Positions 10,025 through 19,135 of a stretch of DNA of 37,346 nucleotides are shown in pieces. Position 1 is the stretch's first letter. Every line of letters starts with the position of its first letter. The stretch spans positions 1-37,346 of the forward strand of contig CAZHNG010000015.1 in assembly GCA_964533785.1 (NCBI GenBank). The letters are read 5' to 3'. The notes beneath the pieces are model-generated. The model was not told the origin of the DNA. It did no database searches and saw nothing but the letters and a program-made list of their open reading frames with translations. The translations under genes were made by a program, and so were the position numbers. Origin of the DNA: JANQRV01 sp964533785. Lineage in GTDB: Bacteria > Bacteroidota > Bacteroidia > Chitinophagales > Saprospiraceae.

Positions 10025-13000
10025 ATGATGAAGCACCTTTTTACACGATTTAGCCTTCTATTTGAAGGTTGTGCAAATTTTATGAAAAAAAATCGCCATG
10101 TTTCAGCGCTACTCGCCGCTTTCATGGTGATGACTCCTTCCGCCTTCGGTTTTACTGCCGAATATTTTCCTGAAGAAAAGAATGAAATACCTTGCTTTGA
10201 AGTGGTGATCGAGAATATCAACGTATACGATCAAATCGAATGCGGTGATGGCGATGCCGGGTTTTCGCTGTTAATCGCCGATGGGAACTACAGCCAATCT
10301 CCTTCGGAGTACAGGGTAGAACTAAAAAGGCAAGGCAAGCCTACCTTAATCTATGAAGGGTTTAAAGATAATAAAATGGTCATCGAAGGATTGTATCCGG
10401 GAGACTATGAAGTCCGGGTAGTCAGAATGAAAGATGAATGTGCGTCTGGCTTTGAAAGTTTGCGCATAGGATCTGCCTGTATTGATCTGGATATCCGTAC
10501 ACCTACTTCTTGTGGGGATGGGAAAGTGACCTATACCAACTGTGAAGGATTTACGGTCCACATTCCTTATGATTTATTAGAGCCGGATGCCTATTTCTTT
10601 GTGGATGATGATTTTGCGGGATGTATGGCTTACGTCAATGAAAATTGTGAAATCCAACCTTCAACGAGAGTCTATTGTGCGGATTATATTTTGGATGTTC
10701 CTTTTTGGTTGTATACGTACAATGATGACGACCCCAACGATGGAATTCCTACAGTAACCCTGATCCATAAATATCTACGCCAAGATATTGGTTTTACGGA
10801 CTTACAGGCAGCCAGAACGAACTATGCCATGTGTAATGCCGGAGATGATTATACGCCATCAGAAATTAATGATGCCATTTGGGGGATTCTCGGACAGCTC
10901 GATGATTTTGAAGTTCCTTGTAATACGCTTTGTAGTGCTGCTAAAGAGGCGGTCCCTGAAGATACGGATGTTGCAGGAGCAGTCGGTACATTGACCTATT
11001 ATAAATCACTGGATCCAAATAAACAGGATTTTGTACAACAGGTAGCGGAAGCAAACTGTATTGACTGTTTTCCAAAACAAATAGAATGTTATTCTAAAAT
11101 TGATGACAACGAATTTTTGGAAGGCTGCGATTTGGTAGTCTGTGAAAGATCTACAATTGTTTTGGATCCTAGACCAATGGAATTGGATAACTGGACCTGG
11201 ACGGGGCCGAATGGATTCACGGCAAATACCAGACAAGTGGTGCTTTCCAATGTAGTGCCCGAAATGTCCGGAATGTATACGGTTTCTTACCAGGAAGATC
11301 CCAACTGTTTTGGAGGTACTGAATTTACCTTGTTCATAGCCGTAATGCCGGAGCCAAATGTTGAAGTGGAAAAAGAAGATGCAGCCTGTGGGAAAAACAA
11401 TGGATCCATTACATTCACTTTTCCCGATGATCCATTACAAACCAATATTGAATTTAGTATAGATGGTGGAGCGACCTATCCAATGAACGTATCCGACGAT
11501 CAAGGGTCGGCAAGTTTTGATAATTTACCTCCTGGTACCTATGAAACGCTGGCCAGGTGGGGTAACGATGATTGTCCGATTTATCTAGGTGCCTTTGAGA
11601 TTGTCGATACGCCCGGACCAAGCCTTCAGGTATCCGAAGATGTTTTCATCTGCGCGGGTGATTCGGCTGCCTTACAAGCTTCTCCCTCCGGTGGTACCGA
11701 GCCTTATGCATACGTTTGGAGTATCGGAGATAACGTTATAGATGAAAATGGTGAATCGATTACGGTCACACCTGCTGAAACCACTATTTATTCCGTAAGG
11801 GTGATCGATGCGAAAGGTTGCGAGGTAAAAGATGATATTGTAGTCAGACTATCCGAAACGCCCTTAGAAGCTATGGCCTCTACAATAAGTAATATCAGCT
11901 GTGCGGGTGTAGCCGGAGGAAGTGTGGAAGTTATGGCAACAGGAGGAGAACCACCCTATTTATACGAATGGAATACCGGTGATATGATGAATGTGGTGGA
12001 AGGCTTGGAGGCCGGTGAATATACGGTGACGGTAACGGACCGTGAAGGATGTACGGCGGTTGCTACCACGGTCATTGCAGAACCGGAAATGCTCATGGTC
12101 GCTATTATTGACCAAGAGCCCGTCTTGTGTAAAGGTGATGCTACGGGAAGTGCCCGTGCTTCCGCAAGCGGCGGTTCACCTCCGTATTCTTATACCTGGA
12201 GCAATGACAGAAAAGGAGATATTAATACGGACCTGACAGCCGGAAAATATTCCGTAACGGTAGTGGATAACGGAGGCTGTACAGCCGTTGCGGAAATTAC
12301 TATCGCCGAACCAGAAACGGAATTAACCGCAACGATTGGTGAAATGACAATGGTTTCTTGCGCCAATAATGTTGGAAGTGCCACGGTTGAAGCCAGTGGA
12401 TCAACGCCTCCATATACCTATGAATGGAGTAACGGAGAAACCACTGCTACCGCCACTCAACTACCCGCCGGTACGCATACCGTTACGGTTACAGACGTCA
12501 ACGGTTGTACCGCCGAAGCGATGGCTACGATCGTGTCGATGGAAGGTTTAACTATTGACGTAATGGAAGTAGTAGACGTGGATTGTGCAGAAGATATGAC
12601 GGGTAGTATTACTGTAAGAGGGCAAGGCGGAACGGCACCTTATTTATATTCCTGGAGTAATGGTGCCAGCAGCGCCACTATATTGAATCTTTCTGCAGGA
12701 GAATATTGCCTTACCCTAACTGATGCAGAGGGATGTACCGCAGAAACCTGTGTAACGGTCAGCGGCGCAGATAATATTGTTGCCACCATAGAAAATGTAA
12801 CGGATGTATCTTGCCAAGGGGACCAAAACGGTCAAATTGATCTTTCGGTTACCGGCGGAACAGCACCTTACACTTTTGCATGGAGTAATGGTGCGACTAC
12901 CGAAGATCTCGATGAAATTGCCGGTGGTGAATACAGCGTGATGATTACCGATGCAAATGGTTGTTCGACCGAAACAACGGTTAAAGTCAACGAGCCGGAG

Positions 13001-16000
13001 GCATTGGTTGCTAGTATAAGTTCCAGTTCCGCTACTTCTTGTGCGGATATGCAAAATGGATCCGCCACTGCTATGGCGATGGGAGGCACCGCACCGTATA
13101 ATTTTGTTTGGAGTAACGGTGACGAAGGTCAGGAAGTTGAAGGTCTAGCTTCCGGTGAATACACGGTGCTGGTGACCGATGCGAATGGATGTACAGCTGA
13201 AGCTAACGTAGTGATCGATAACCCTTCTTCACTGGAGGCTGAAGCATTTATTGAAACAGAGATCGATTGTGCCGGCAGCGACAATGGACTGGCAGGAGTG
13301 GAAGTATCCGGTGGAACAGTTCCTTACGTCTATAATTGGAGCAACGGAGCTACTACCAACCTGATTAATGAATTGGCAGCAGGCAATTATACCGTTACGG
13401 TAACGGATGCGAATGGTTGTACTCAAACTGCCACGATATCACTCAGCGAACCTACGCATTTAGCAATTGACTTTAGAAACAGTATTTCGGTTAGTTGCGC
13501 TAACGATGCTAATGGAAAAGCCGAAGTTACGATCGAAGGAGGAACTCCTCCGTATACTTACGAATGGGATAATGGCGGAACGACAAGCGCGCTTGAGAAT
13601 TTAGGCGCCGGAGAATATGCCGTAACAGCAACTGATGCGCGAGGCTGCGTCATTACGGGAAGTGTTGTGCTGGAAGCTCCCGAACCCATGCAAGTCAATA
13701 TTGTATCCAGCAGCGAAATGGTGTGTTCCGGAGAAGCAGCCGGCAATATTATGGTGGATGCCATGGGGGGAACGGAACCTTATTCGTATCAATGGAGCAA
13801 TGGTCTTACAGATTCCAATGTTTCCGGTTTAATGGCAGGGCAATATACCGTAACGGCCACGGATTCAAAAGGATGTACGGCGATCACTGATGTTACGATC
13901 AGTGAGTCGGCAATGGTAGAAGCTAGCGTTCTTGAAGCTGTTGATGTGAAATGTGGTACGACGAATACCGGTAGTATTACTATAGAAGGAGAAGGAGGGG
14001 TAGGGCCTTATACTTATGCTTGGAGCAACGGCGAAACCACGGCCAGTATCGACAGTCTGGAAGCAGGTGATTACACCGTTACCATCACCGATGTCAATGG
14101 TTGTGAAGCGGAAACTACCGTATCTATAGCTTCAAGCGGAGAGGGCATTACTGCAATTGTGACGAATGTGATCGATGTAGCCTGCAAGGGTGAAGCATCG
14201 GGAAGTGCTCAGATATCAGCAAGTGAAGGGGTTGAACCCTATTCTTTTGTCTGGAGCAATGGAAGTGAAGAGGCCGTGGCGGATGGATTAACTGCCGGTG
14301 AATATACCGTAACGGTTACGGATGTCAACGGTTGTGAAGCTATTCAAAGCGTAACCATAAGCGAACCGGAAAGTGTGCTTGATTTCACGATGACGGGCAG
14401 TACGGACGTCCTTTGTAAAGGAGAATCTACGGGGAGTATAACGGTCGAAGCCGTTGGTGGGACTTCCCCTTATACCTACCTATGGGAAGATGGCCGGGCG
14501 TTCCCAACGCACGGAGACCTGGCGGCCGGTGAATACGGTGTTACCATTACCGACGCTAATGACTGTGAAATAGTGGCCTCCTTTATTATTGAAGAACCGG
14601 AAGAAGCATTGCAGGCTTCCGTACAAGCCAGCGATATCTCTTGCTTTGGTGAAAACGACGGCAGCATGGAAGCCTTCGTTTCCGGAGGCCAATCTCCTTA
14701 CACTTTCGAATGGTCAAATGGAGCAACTACGCAGACTATCACTGATCTAGGCCCCGGTGATTATGAAGTGACCGTAACCGATGCCAACGGTTGTTCAACG
14801 GTAACACTTTCAACCTTAACGGATGCAACGCCAATAGAGATCAGTGCTATTCCTTCAAACATCAGCTGTAGGGGAGAAGCTGACGGAAGTATATCGGTAG
14901 AGGTGCAGGGAGGAACTCCACCCTATACCTATTTATGGTCTAATAGTTTAGCAGAAAAAGATCTTTCGGGATTGATCGGAGGAGAATATACTTTAACGGT
15001 TACGGATGCCAATGGTTGTATCGCTAACCTAATGGTACCTGTTAATGAACCAGATCACAAATTTGAACTGGCAAAGCTGTGGTGGGGCATCGAAGAAGAT
15101 TGCCAGGGTAACAACGTGGGATCTGCAATGGCCAAAGTTAAAGGCGGAACACCACCGTACACTTACCTCTGGACGAAAAAAACCGAGTACTTTTCTTCTG
15201 AAGCCTCCATTACCGACCTGGGGTCAGGCGATTACTACTGTACAATTACGGATGCTAATGGTTGTGAAGTAACCGGACATCTTTGCCTGGTCGTACCGGA
15301 AAAATACTACGAAGGTGGAACCATTGGTGATGATCAGCTGGTATGTTCAGCCAGTAACGATCCGGGTATGATCTGGGGGTATCAACCGGCATTTGAATAC
15401 GCAGATGACTCGGAATATATTTCTTACGCCTGGTTGAAAAGTACGACGGAATGCGTCAATGAAAATGCTAATCGCACTACGTTAAAGTGGGAATACATTC
15501 AGGGCGCCCACGGTGAATCTTATGATCCGGGGCCCATTACCACCACCACTTATTTTGTGCGTCACGCTAAAATGGGCGGCATTGTAGAGGCTTCGAATAT
15601 TGTTAAGGTAGAGTATGTAGAGGCACCGGTGGTGGACGCAGGTTATCATGAATTTACCTGTGAAGGAGAGGAAACGACGTTGAACGCCAGTGCTTACGGT
15701 GGTGAGGGTACTTACACCTTCGAATGGAGTCACGGCCTGGGAGAAGGGGCTTCCAAAGTAGTGGCGCCTATGGAAAACACTATCTACACCGTTTCCGTGA
15801 CAGATGGTATGGGGTGTACCGTAGAAGATCAAGTAGAGGTGATCGTAAGACCCGGACCAAACTTAACCATCAGAGCAGCGGGAGGATTTACAGGTCCTTT
15901 CTGTGATAACGAAATGGTTAACCTGGGCGTAGAGACCAGGAATAATACACTCTCTGCGCTGTGGTCCACCGAAGGTGACGGCACTTTTACCGTTACTGAG

Positions 16001-16588
16001 GGACTGAATACTTCCTACGCTTTCGGACCTAATGATATAGCAAATGGTTCGGTGAAGATCTTGGCTACTACTGCGGGCTACGTAGGATCTTGTTCGGCAG
16101 TTACCAAAGAGATTGTTCTTACCACTTTGCCGGGAGGAGATGCTTCCTGTGTGAGCGGCTTGCTAGCCGTTGAAGAAATAGGCTCAAATACGGCTTCGAA
16201 TAGTGATCTGGAAGGCGAAGAAAAAGTAAAGGAAAATAATAGTGGAGGCGGTTCTGCTTCTAATGCGGGACAATCTTCGAATGAAAATAATTCAAATCCA
16301 GCATCGGCAAATGCGGTTGGTGGAACTTACGAATTGAGATTATTCCAGAATAGTCCAAATCCGTTCATGACCGATACTAAAATTACCTTTGAATTGCCAG
16401 AAAGAGATCAGGTAAGGCTGGTGGTAAGGGATATGGCCGGTCAAGTATTAAGGACTATTGCCAACGAATACGAGGCCGGTCGTCATGAGATCAGACTAAT
16501 GCGTGGCGATTTGCCGTATGGGGTATTGTATTATTCCATTGATTACCGGGGTGAAAGAATTATAAAAAGAATGTTGATACTGGAATAG
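10025..16588 (+). CDS. Giant SprB-repeat surface protein with T9SS sorting domain
   Basis: 2187 residues. A signal peptide is visible; the more typical one starts at the internal Met at 10082 (MKKNRHVSALLAAFMVMTPS), so that may be the true start, although the A-rich leader favours 10025. Order: a Cys-rich head (about residues 50-370) with RVYCADY near 218 and NDAIWGILG near 283, faintly like Gram-positive thioester domains; an Ig/PKD-like domain (about 370-465); a second PKD-like domain (about 540-615); 15 SprB units (about 615-1760); a closing PKD-like domain (about 1865-1940); an Asn/Ser/Glu-rich linker; and a T9SS sorting domain beginning QNSPNPF and ending KRMLILE. The closing PKD-like domain (GLGEGASKVVAP) closely matches one in the upstream giant, so the two are paralogues. 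Surface adhesion is inferred. No SprF-type partner is adjacent. An A8 tract directly after the internal ATG could slip during replication. Confidence 0.93.
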   Translation: MMKHLFTRFSLLFEGCANFMKKNRHVSALLAAFMVMTPSAFGFTAEYFPEEKNEIPCFEVVIENINVYDQIECGDGDAGFSLLIADGNYSQSPSEYRVELKRQGKPTLIYEGFKDNKMVIEGLYPGDYEVRVVRMKDECASGFESLRIGSACIDLDIRTPTSCGDGKVTYTNCEGFTVHIPYDLLEPDAYFFVDDDFAGCMAYVNENCEIQPSTRVYCADYILDVPFWLYTYNDDDPNDGIPTVTLIHKYLRQDIGFTDLQAARTNYAMCNAGDDYTPSEINDAIWGILGQLDDFEVPCNTLCSAAKEAVPEDTDVAGAVGTLTYYKSLDPNKQDFVQQVAEANCIDCFPKQIECYSKIDDNEFLEGCDLVVCERSTIVLDPRPMELDNWTWTGPNGFTANTRQVVLSNVVPEMSGMYTVSYQEDPNCFGGTEFTLFIAVMPEPNVEVEKEDAACGKNNGSITFTFPDDPLQTNIEFSIDGGATYPMNVSDDQGSASFDNLPPGTYETLARWGNDDCPIYLGAFEIVDTPGPSLQVSEDVFICAGDSAALQASPSGGTEPYAYVWSIGDNVIDENGESITVTPAETTIYSVRVIDAKGCEVKDDIVVRLSETPLEAMASTISNISCAGVAGGSVEVMATGGEPPYLYEWNTGDMMNVVEGLEAGEYTVTVTDREGCTAVATTVIAEPEMLMVAIIDQEPVLCKGDATGSARASASGGSPPYSYTWSNDRKGDINTDLTAGKYSVTVVDNGGCTAVAEITIAEPETELTATIGEMTMVSCANNVGSATVEASGSTPPYTYEWSNGETTATATQLPAGTHTVTVTDVNGCTAEAMATIVSMEGLTIDVMEVVDVDCAEDMTGSITVRGQGGTAPYLYSWSNGASSATILNLSAGEYCLTLTDAEGCTAETCVTVSGADNIVATIENVTDVSCQGDQNGQIDLSVTGGTAPYTFAWSNGATTEDLDEIAGGEYSVMITDANGCSTETTVKVNEPEALVASISSSSATSCADMQNGSATAMAMGGTAPYNFVWSNGDEGQEVEGLASGEYTVLVTDANGCTAEANVVIDNPSSLEAEAFIETEIDCAGSDNGLAGVEVSGGTVPYVYNWSNGATTNLINELAAGNYTVTVTDANGCTQTATISLSEPTHLAIDFRNSISVSCANDANGKAEVTIEGGTPPYTYEWDNGGTTSALENLGAGEYAVTATDARGCVITGSVVLEAPEPMQVNIVSSSEMVCSGEAAGNIMVDAMGGTEPYSYQWSNGLTDSNVSGLMAGQYTVTATDSKGCTAITDVTISESAMVEASVLEAVDVKCGTTNTGSITIEGEGGVGPYTYAWSNGETTASIDSLEAGDYTVTITDVNGCEAETTVSIASSGEGITAIVTNVIDVACKGEASGSAQISASEGVEPYSFVWSNGSEEAVADGLTAGEYTVTVTDVNGCEAIQSVTISEPESVLDFTMTGSTDVLCKGESTGSITVEAVGGTSPYTYLWEDGRAFPTHGDLAAGEYGVTITDANDCEIVASFIIEEPEEALQASVQASDISCFGENDGSMEAFVSGGQSPYTFEWSNGATTQTITDLGPGDYEVTVTDANGCSTVTLSTLTDATPIEISAIPSNISCRGEADGSISVEVQGGTPPYTYLWSNSLAEKDLSGLIGGEYTLTVTDANGCIANLMVPVNEPDHKFELAKLWWGIEEDCQGNNVGSAMAKVKGGTPPYTYLWTKKTEYFSSEASITDLGSGDYYCTITDANGCEVTGHLCLVVPEKYYEGGTIGDDQLVCSASNDPGMIWGYQPAFEYADDSEYISYAWLKSTTECVNENANRTTLKWEYIQGAHGESYDPGPITTTTYFVRHAKMGGIVEASNIVKVEYVEAPVVDAGYHEFTCEGEETTLNASAYGGEGTYTFEWSHGLGEGASKVVAPMENTIYTVSVTDGMGCTVEDQVEVIVRPGPNLTIRAAGGFTGPFCDNEMVNLGVETRNNTLSALWSTEGDGTFTVTEGLNTSYAFGPNDIANGSVKILATTAGYVGSCSAVTKEIVLTTLPGGDASCVSGLLAVEEIGSNTASNSDLEGEEKVKENNSGGGSASNAGQSSNENNSNPASANAVGGTYELRLFQNSPNPFMTDTKITFELPERDQVRLVVRDMAGQVLRTIANEYEAGRHEIRLMRGDLPYGVLYYSIDYRGERIIKRMLILE

Positions 16589-16648
16589 TTGGATATTGTT
16601 TCCCCATTATCAGGGGGGTAAAAACCAATACTTCAATCTATCAAAATG

Positions 16649-16691
16649 TTGCGGGTTACGGGTTACGCGTTCAACAACACGTAACCCGCAA
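16649..16691. terminator. 12-bp inverted repeat between convergent genes
   Basis: TTGCGGGTTACG (16649-16660) and CGTAACCCGCAA (16680-16691) are perfect reverse complements with a 19-base loop that repeats the GGGTTACG motif. The hairpin sits between the convergent second giant and msrA, so a bidirectional terminator is plausible. There is no clear T-run. The GGGTTACG motif resembles other post-stop repeats in this window. Confidence 0.45.
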
Positions 16692-16749
16692 TTCACACTA
16701 TAAGTCTAATAAATAGAAGTTGTTCAAAATGTGGGAGAATAAAGGAGTA

Positions 16750-17427
16750 TTACTTATACGCTTCTTTGAGGATGCTTTTAAACGTCTTTTCCACTTTCTT
16801 CACCTTAGGCCTGCTCACATTGAGTACGTAGGGCTGATACGGATTTCTTTCGTAAAAATCCTGGTGATAACCTTCCGCAACCCAAAATTCCTCATAGGCG
16901 GTGATTTCAGTAACAATAGGCTTTTTAAATTTCCCACTTTCATCCAACTGCTTCATAAAAGCTTGCGTAGCTTCCTTCTGCGCTTCGTTATGATAAAAAA
17001 CGGCTGACCGGTATTGAGGGCCGACATCGGGTCCTTGCCGGTTCAGTTGTGTAGGATCATGGGCGACAACGAAGATCTCAAGCAATTTTTCAAAGGTGAT
17101 AACGTCCGGATCATAATAGATCTGAATAGCCTCAGCGTGCTTGGTCAATTTGTTGGCTACTTCACGGTAAGTAGGATAGGTCTTTTCTCCGCCGGAATAG
17201 CCGCTAATCACGTCGACAACTCCTTTAATACGTTCGAAAGCAGCCTCCGTACACCAAAAACAACCACCGGCGAAGGTGGCTACTTCGTATTGGTCATAAT
17301 TCTTACCACTGATGTAATTGCTTATCTTTGCGACTTCGGTATCATAATTACCAGATTGCTGTGCCGTACAATTAGCAGCTAGCAAGGCTATAAAGATTAA
17401 ATAGAGCATTCCTTTTTTTGGATTCAT
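16750..17427 (-). CDS. msrA: Peptide-methionine (S)-S-oxide reductase MsrA, probable lipoprotein
   Basis: 225 residues. It reduces the S-diastereomer of methionine sulfoxide in oxidised proteins. The catalytic motif GGCFWC is at residues 54-59, with nucleophilic Cys56, followed by the family signature GYSGGEKTYPTYREV and the GPQYRSAVFY and AEGYHQDFY blocks. Residues 1-20 form a hydrophobic leader ending LLAANC, a plausible though imperfect lipobox with Cys20. The enzyme therefore probably acts in the periplasm or on an outer-membrane face rather than in the cytoplasm (inference). It is a single gene convergent with the SprB giant and divergent from the DUF2911 gene. Family assignment is very secure. 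Confidence 0.96.
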   Translation of the reverse strand: MNPKKGMLYLIFIALLAANCTAQQSGNYDTEVAKISNYISGKNYDQYEVATFAGGCFWCTEAAFERIKGVVDVISGYSGGEKTYPTYREVANKLTKHAEAIQIYYDPDVITFEKLLEIFVVAHDPTQLNRQGPDVGPQYRSAVFYHNEAQKEATQAFMKQLDESGKFKKPIVTEITAYEEFWVAEGYHQDFYERNPYQPYVLNVSRPKVKKVEKTFKSILKEAYK

Positions 17428-17570
17428 ATTGTTGATTGTTGGTGAGTAATAATATATGGTAAATATTTTAGTCGAATAAAGGATTAAAGGATGTAGAGAA
17501 AAATTGATTTTTTAACGAATTTCCTGCATATTTTAACAACATTTGAATTAAATCTTAAAAATCAAAATAT

Positions 17571-18119
17571 ATGAAAGTGTTAAGACGTATTGTCATTATT
17601 GCGGCTATTGTGGTAGGGCTTCTCTATCTGGCATTTCAATTTATGAAAACGCAAACCAAAAAACACAGTCCTGAGGATACGGTAGAATACGTTCAGGGGG
17701 ATCTGAGCCTGAGTGTCACCTACAGCAGACCCTATAAAAAAGGGCGCGTGATTTTCGGTGAGTTGGTTCCTTACGGAGAAGTTTGGCGGACCGGCGCTAA
17801 CGAAGCAACTACTTTTACCACCAGTAAAGATCTGACCATCGACGGAAAAACCCTGCCTGCGGGAGATTACACGCTCTGGACCATTCCCAACCAGGATTCC
17901 TGGAATGTGATCTTCAACAACAAACAATACGGCTGGGGAGTGAACTTCAGTGCGGAAGCCAGCCGGGATCCGGAAGCGGATGTCGTCAATGTGCAGGTGC
18001 CGGTAGAAAAAATGAGTAATGTCACCGAACAATTTACGATCGCTTTTGAAGATGGGGAGGCGCTGAAGATGACATTAGCTTGGGACGAAGTAAAGGTCGC
18101 GGTAGCTATGAGGTATTGA
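17571..18119 (+). CDS. DUF2911 family membrane-anchored protein
   Basis: 182 residues. An N-terminal hydrophobic segment (about residues 5-24) suggests a membrane anchor or uncleaved signal. The rest matches DUF2911, with the hallmark stretch YSRPYKKGRVIFG, then LVPYGEVWRTGANEAT, AGDYTLWTIPN and WNVIFN. The family is common in Bacteroidota; its biochemical role is not known. It is divergent from msrA with a 143-base gap and stands alone. The start is fixed by an ATG preceded by an A-rich leader. The family is confident; the function is unknown. Confidence 0.88.
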   Translation: MKVLRRIVIIAAIVVGLLYLAFQFMKTQTKKHSPEDTVEYVQGDLSLSVTYSRPYKKGRVIFGELVPYGEVWRTGANEATTFTTSKDLTIDGKTLPAGDYTLWTIPNQDSWNVIFNNKQYGWGVNFSAEASRDPEADVVNVQVPVEKMSNVTEQFTIAFEDGEALKMTLAWDEVKVAVAMRY

Positions 18120-18158
18120 TGATGAGGATTGTAAAGAAATGATCAAGGTTTTGCTTTA

Positions 18159-18515
18159 CTATTTGTGAACAGTAATAGAATTATTATCAATCTCAATAAC
18201 CTCATTGCCACTATCAAACATTGACTTTATTTTAGGAAAATTAATTTCGAATAGTTGAAGAAGAATGCTGTTTACAATATTGCCAGTCGCTATAATTAAA
18301 ATTCTTCTTGGTTTACCATGGATCAAATTATATTTAAAGAAATCACTGTCCTTAGTAATGATAATCCGGCCTTCTTGTTCAGCGAAATTAATAATGTCAA
18401 TATCCTTGGTATCATTTTGTTGGGGGAGTTCTGAGGTATGAATAGTATCATGACCTTCGTCCACCAGCCATTTTTTTAATTTTTGAGGCAGATGGGCATC
18501 AACTAGGAATTTCAT
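18159..18515 (-). CDS. DUF5615 PIN-like toxin of a DUF433/DUF5615 pair
   Basis: 118 residues. It begins MKFLVDAHLPQKLKKWL with the acidic residue expected of PIN-like nucleases. It also has HTSELPQQNDTKD, with further acidic residues, and IITKDSDFF, the conserved TxDxDF-like motif. DUF5615 proteins are predicted PIN-fold ribonucleases usually encoded with a DUF433 protein as a putative type II toxin-antitoxin module. The start overlaps the stop of the upstream DUF433 gene by one base (TAATG), indicating translational coupling. Toxicity is inferred from gene pairing and fold, not shown by the sequence alone. Confidence 0.85.
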   Translation of the reverse strand: MKFLVDAHLPQKLKKWLVDEGHDTIHTSELPQQNDTKDIDIINFAEQEGRIIITKDSDFFKYNLIHGKPRRILIIATGNIVNSILLQLFEINFPKIKSMFDSGNEVIEIDNNSITVHK

Positions 18516-18760
18516 TAAGCTGCCACTTTTATAACTTTTGAAGTGCTATTGACACGCACGAGCTTAGAAGCAAAAGCAAGGCAAGCTTGTATGTCTTCTT
18601 TTTCTAAATCAGGATAATCTTCCAGAATTTCTTCTGTAGTCATACCTGCAGATAACAGGTCAAGAATTACCTCCACTGGATAGCGCTTGTTCCTAATAGA
18701 AGGCTTTCCAAAACAAACGTCTGGATTCATAGTTATCCTTTTCAGCAAATCATTTTCCAT
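18515..18760 (-). CDS. DUF433 antitoxin-like protein
   Basis: 81 residues. It matches DUF433: ITMNPDVCFGKPSIRNKRYP, then VEVILDLLSAGMTTEEILEDYP, a predicted winged or HTH-like helical part. These proteins are the usual first-gene partners of DUF5615 PIN-like toxins and probably bind both the toxin and their own promoter. The gene is first in the minus-strand pair and overlaps the next by one base. An AT-rich dyad lies 20 bases upstream. Pair and family are clear; antitoxin activity is inferred. Confidence 0.85.
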   Translation of the reverse strand: MENDLLKRITMNPDVCFGKPSIRNKRYPVEVILDLLSAGMTTEEILEDYPDLEKEDIQACLAFASKLVRVNSTSKVIKVAA

Positions 18761-18780
18761 GGTAATAATTTAAAAAAACT

Positions 18781-18801
18781 AATAATATAAACCATAATAT
18801 T
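18781..18801. promoter_or_regulatory. Possible operator dyad upstream of the toxin-antitoxin pair
   Basis: AATAATAT (18781-18788) and ATAATATT (18794-18801) form an 8-5-8 dyad with one mismatch, 20 bases upstream of the DUF433 start codon. The position suits an autoregulatory operator, but the extreme AT content makes chance likely. Confidence 0.25.
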
Positions 18802-18934
18802 GTTGTTTTAGTTCATGTAAGGTGGTTTTATTTGGTATAATGCCCGGAATTAAAAAATTGGGAACTGAATAATTCATTACATGGGGTACTAATTTCTAAG
18901 GCTGAGAAGCTGAAACCACACCAAAAAAGAATTA

Positions 18935-19099
18935 AGTAATGGTAAAACAATAACTTCATCATTTTGTGAGCGCCTCTTTTTGCGCCAGGCTTCGTTAAAA
19001 AGCCTCGTCGTCCGCCTGAGGAGGATGACTGCGTTTTTTGCCTTGCCTGACACCAAAATAGCCTGCTCAAAAACGCGAACTTATTATTTTACCATTACT
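18935..19099. mobile_element. 165-bp imperfect palindrome resembling a MITE
   Basis: The outer 22 bases (18935-18956, starting AGTAATGGTAAAA) and 19078-19099 are inverted repeats with two mismatches. The similarity continues inward with gaps, through GAGC, GCCAGGC/GTCAGGC and an A-run, to a centre at TCCGCCTGAGGAGGA (about 19010-19024). The whole segment could fold into one long hairpin. No transposase and no clear target-site duplication were seen. It lies in the 375-base gap between the methyltransferase and the toxin-antitoxin pair, which otherwise holds no supported gene. Confidence 0.55.
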
Positions 19100-19135
19100 A
19101 AACTTGAAACGTATTCTGAATAACTGGAAACAGCC

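Noticed and set aside
10083..10091. A8 tract in the signal peptide region of the second giant as a phase switch
   Set aside because: A-runs after ATG are common in Lys-rich signal peptides and there is no sign of a disrupted frame.
18950..19060. tRNA or other structured RNA suggested by GC-rich hairpins
   Set aside because: No cloverleaf or anticodon arm could be built; the pairing is accounted for by the long palindrome.
18828..19070. 80-codon minus-strand ORF in the gap before the toxin-antitoxin pair
   Set aside because: It runs through the 165-bp palindrome and has a low-complexity SSSSGG segment; it is better explained by the repeat.
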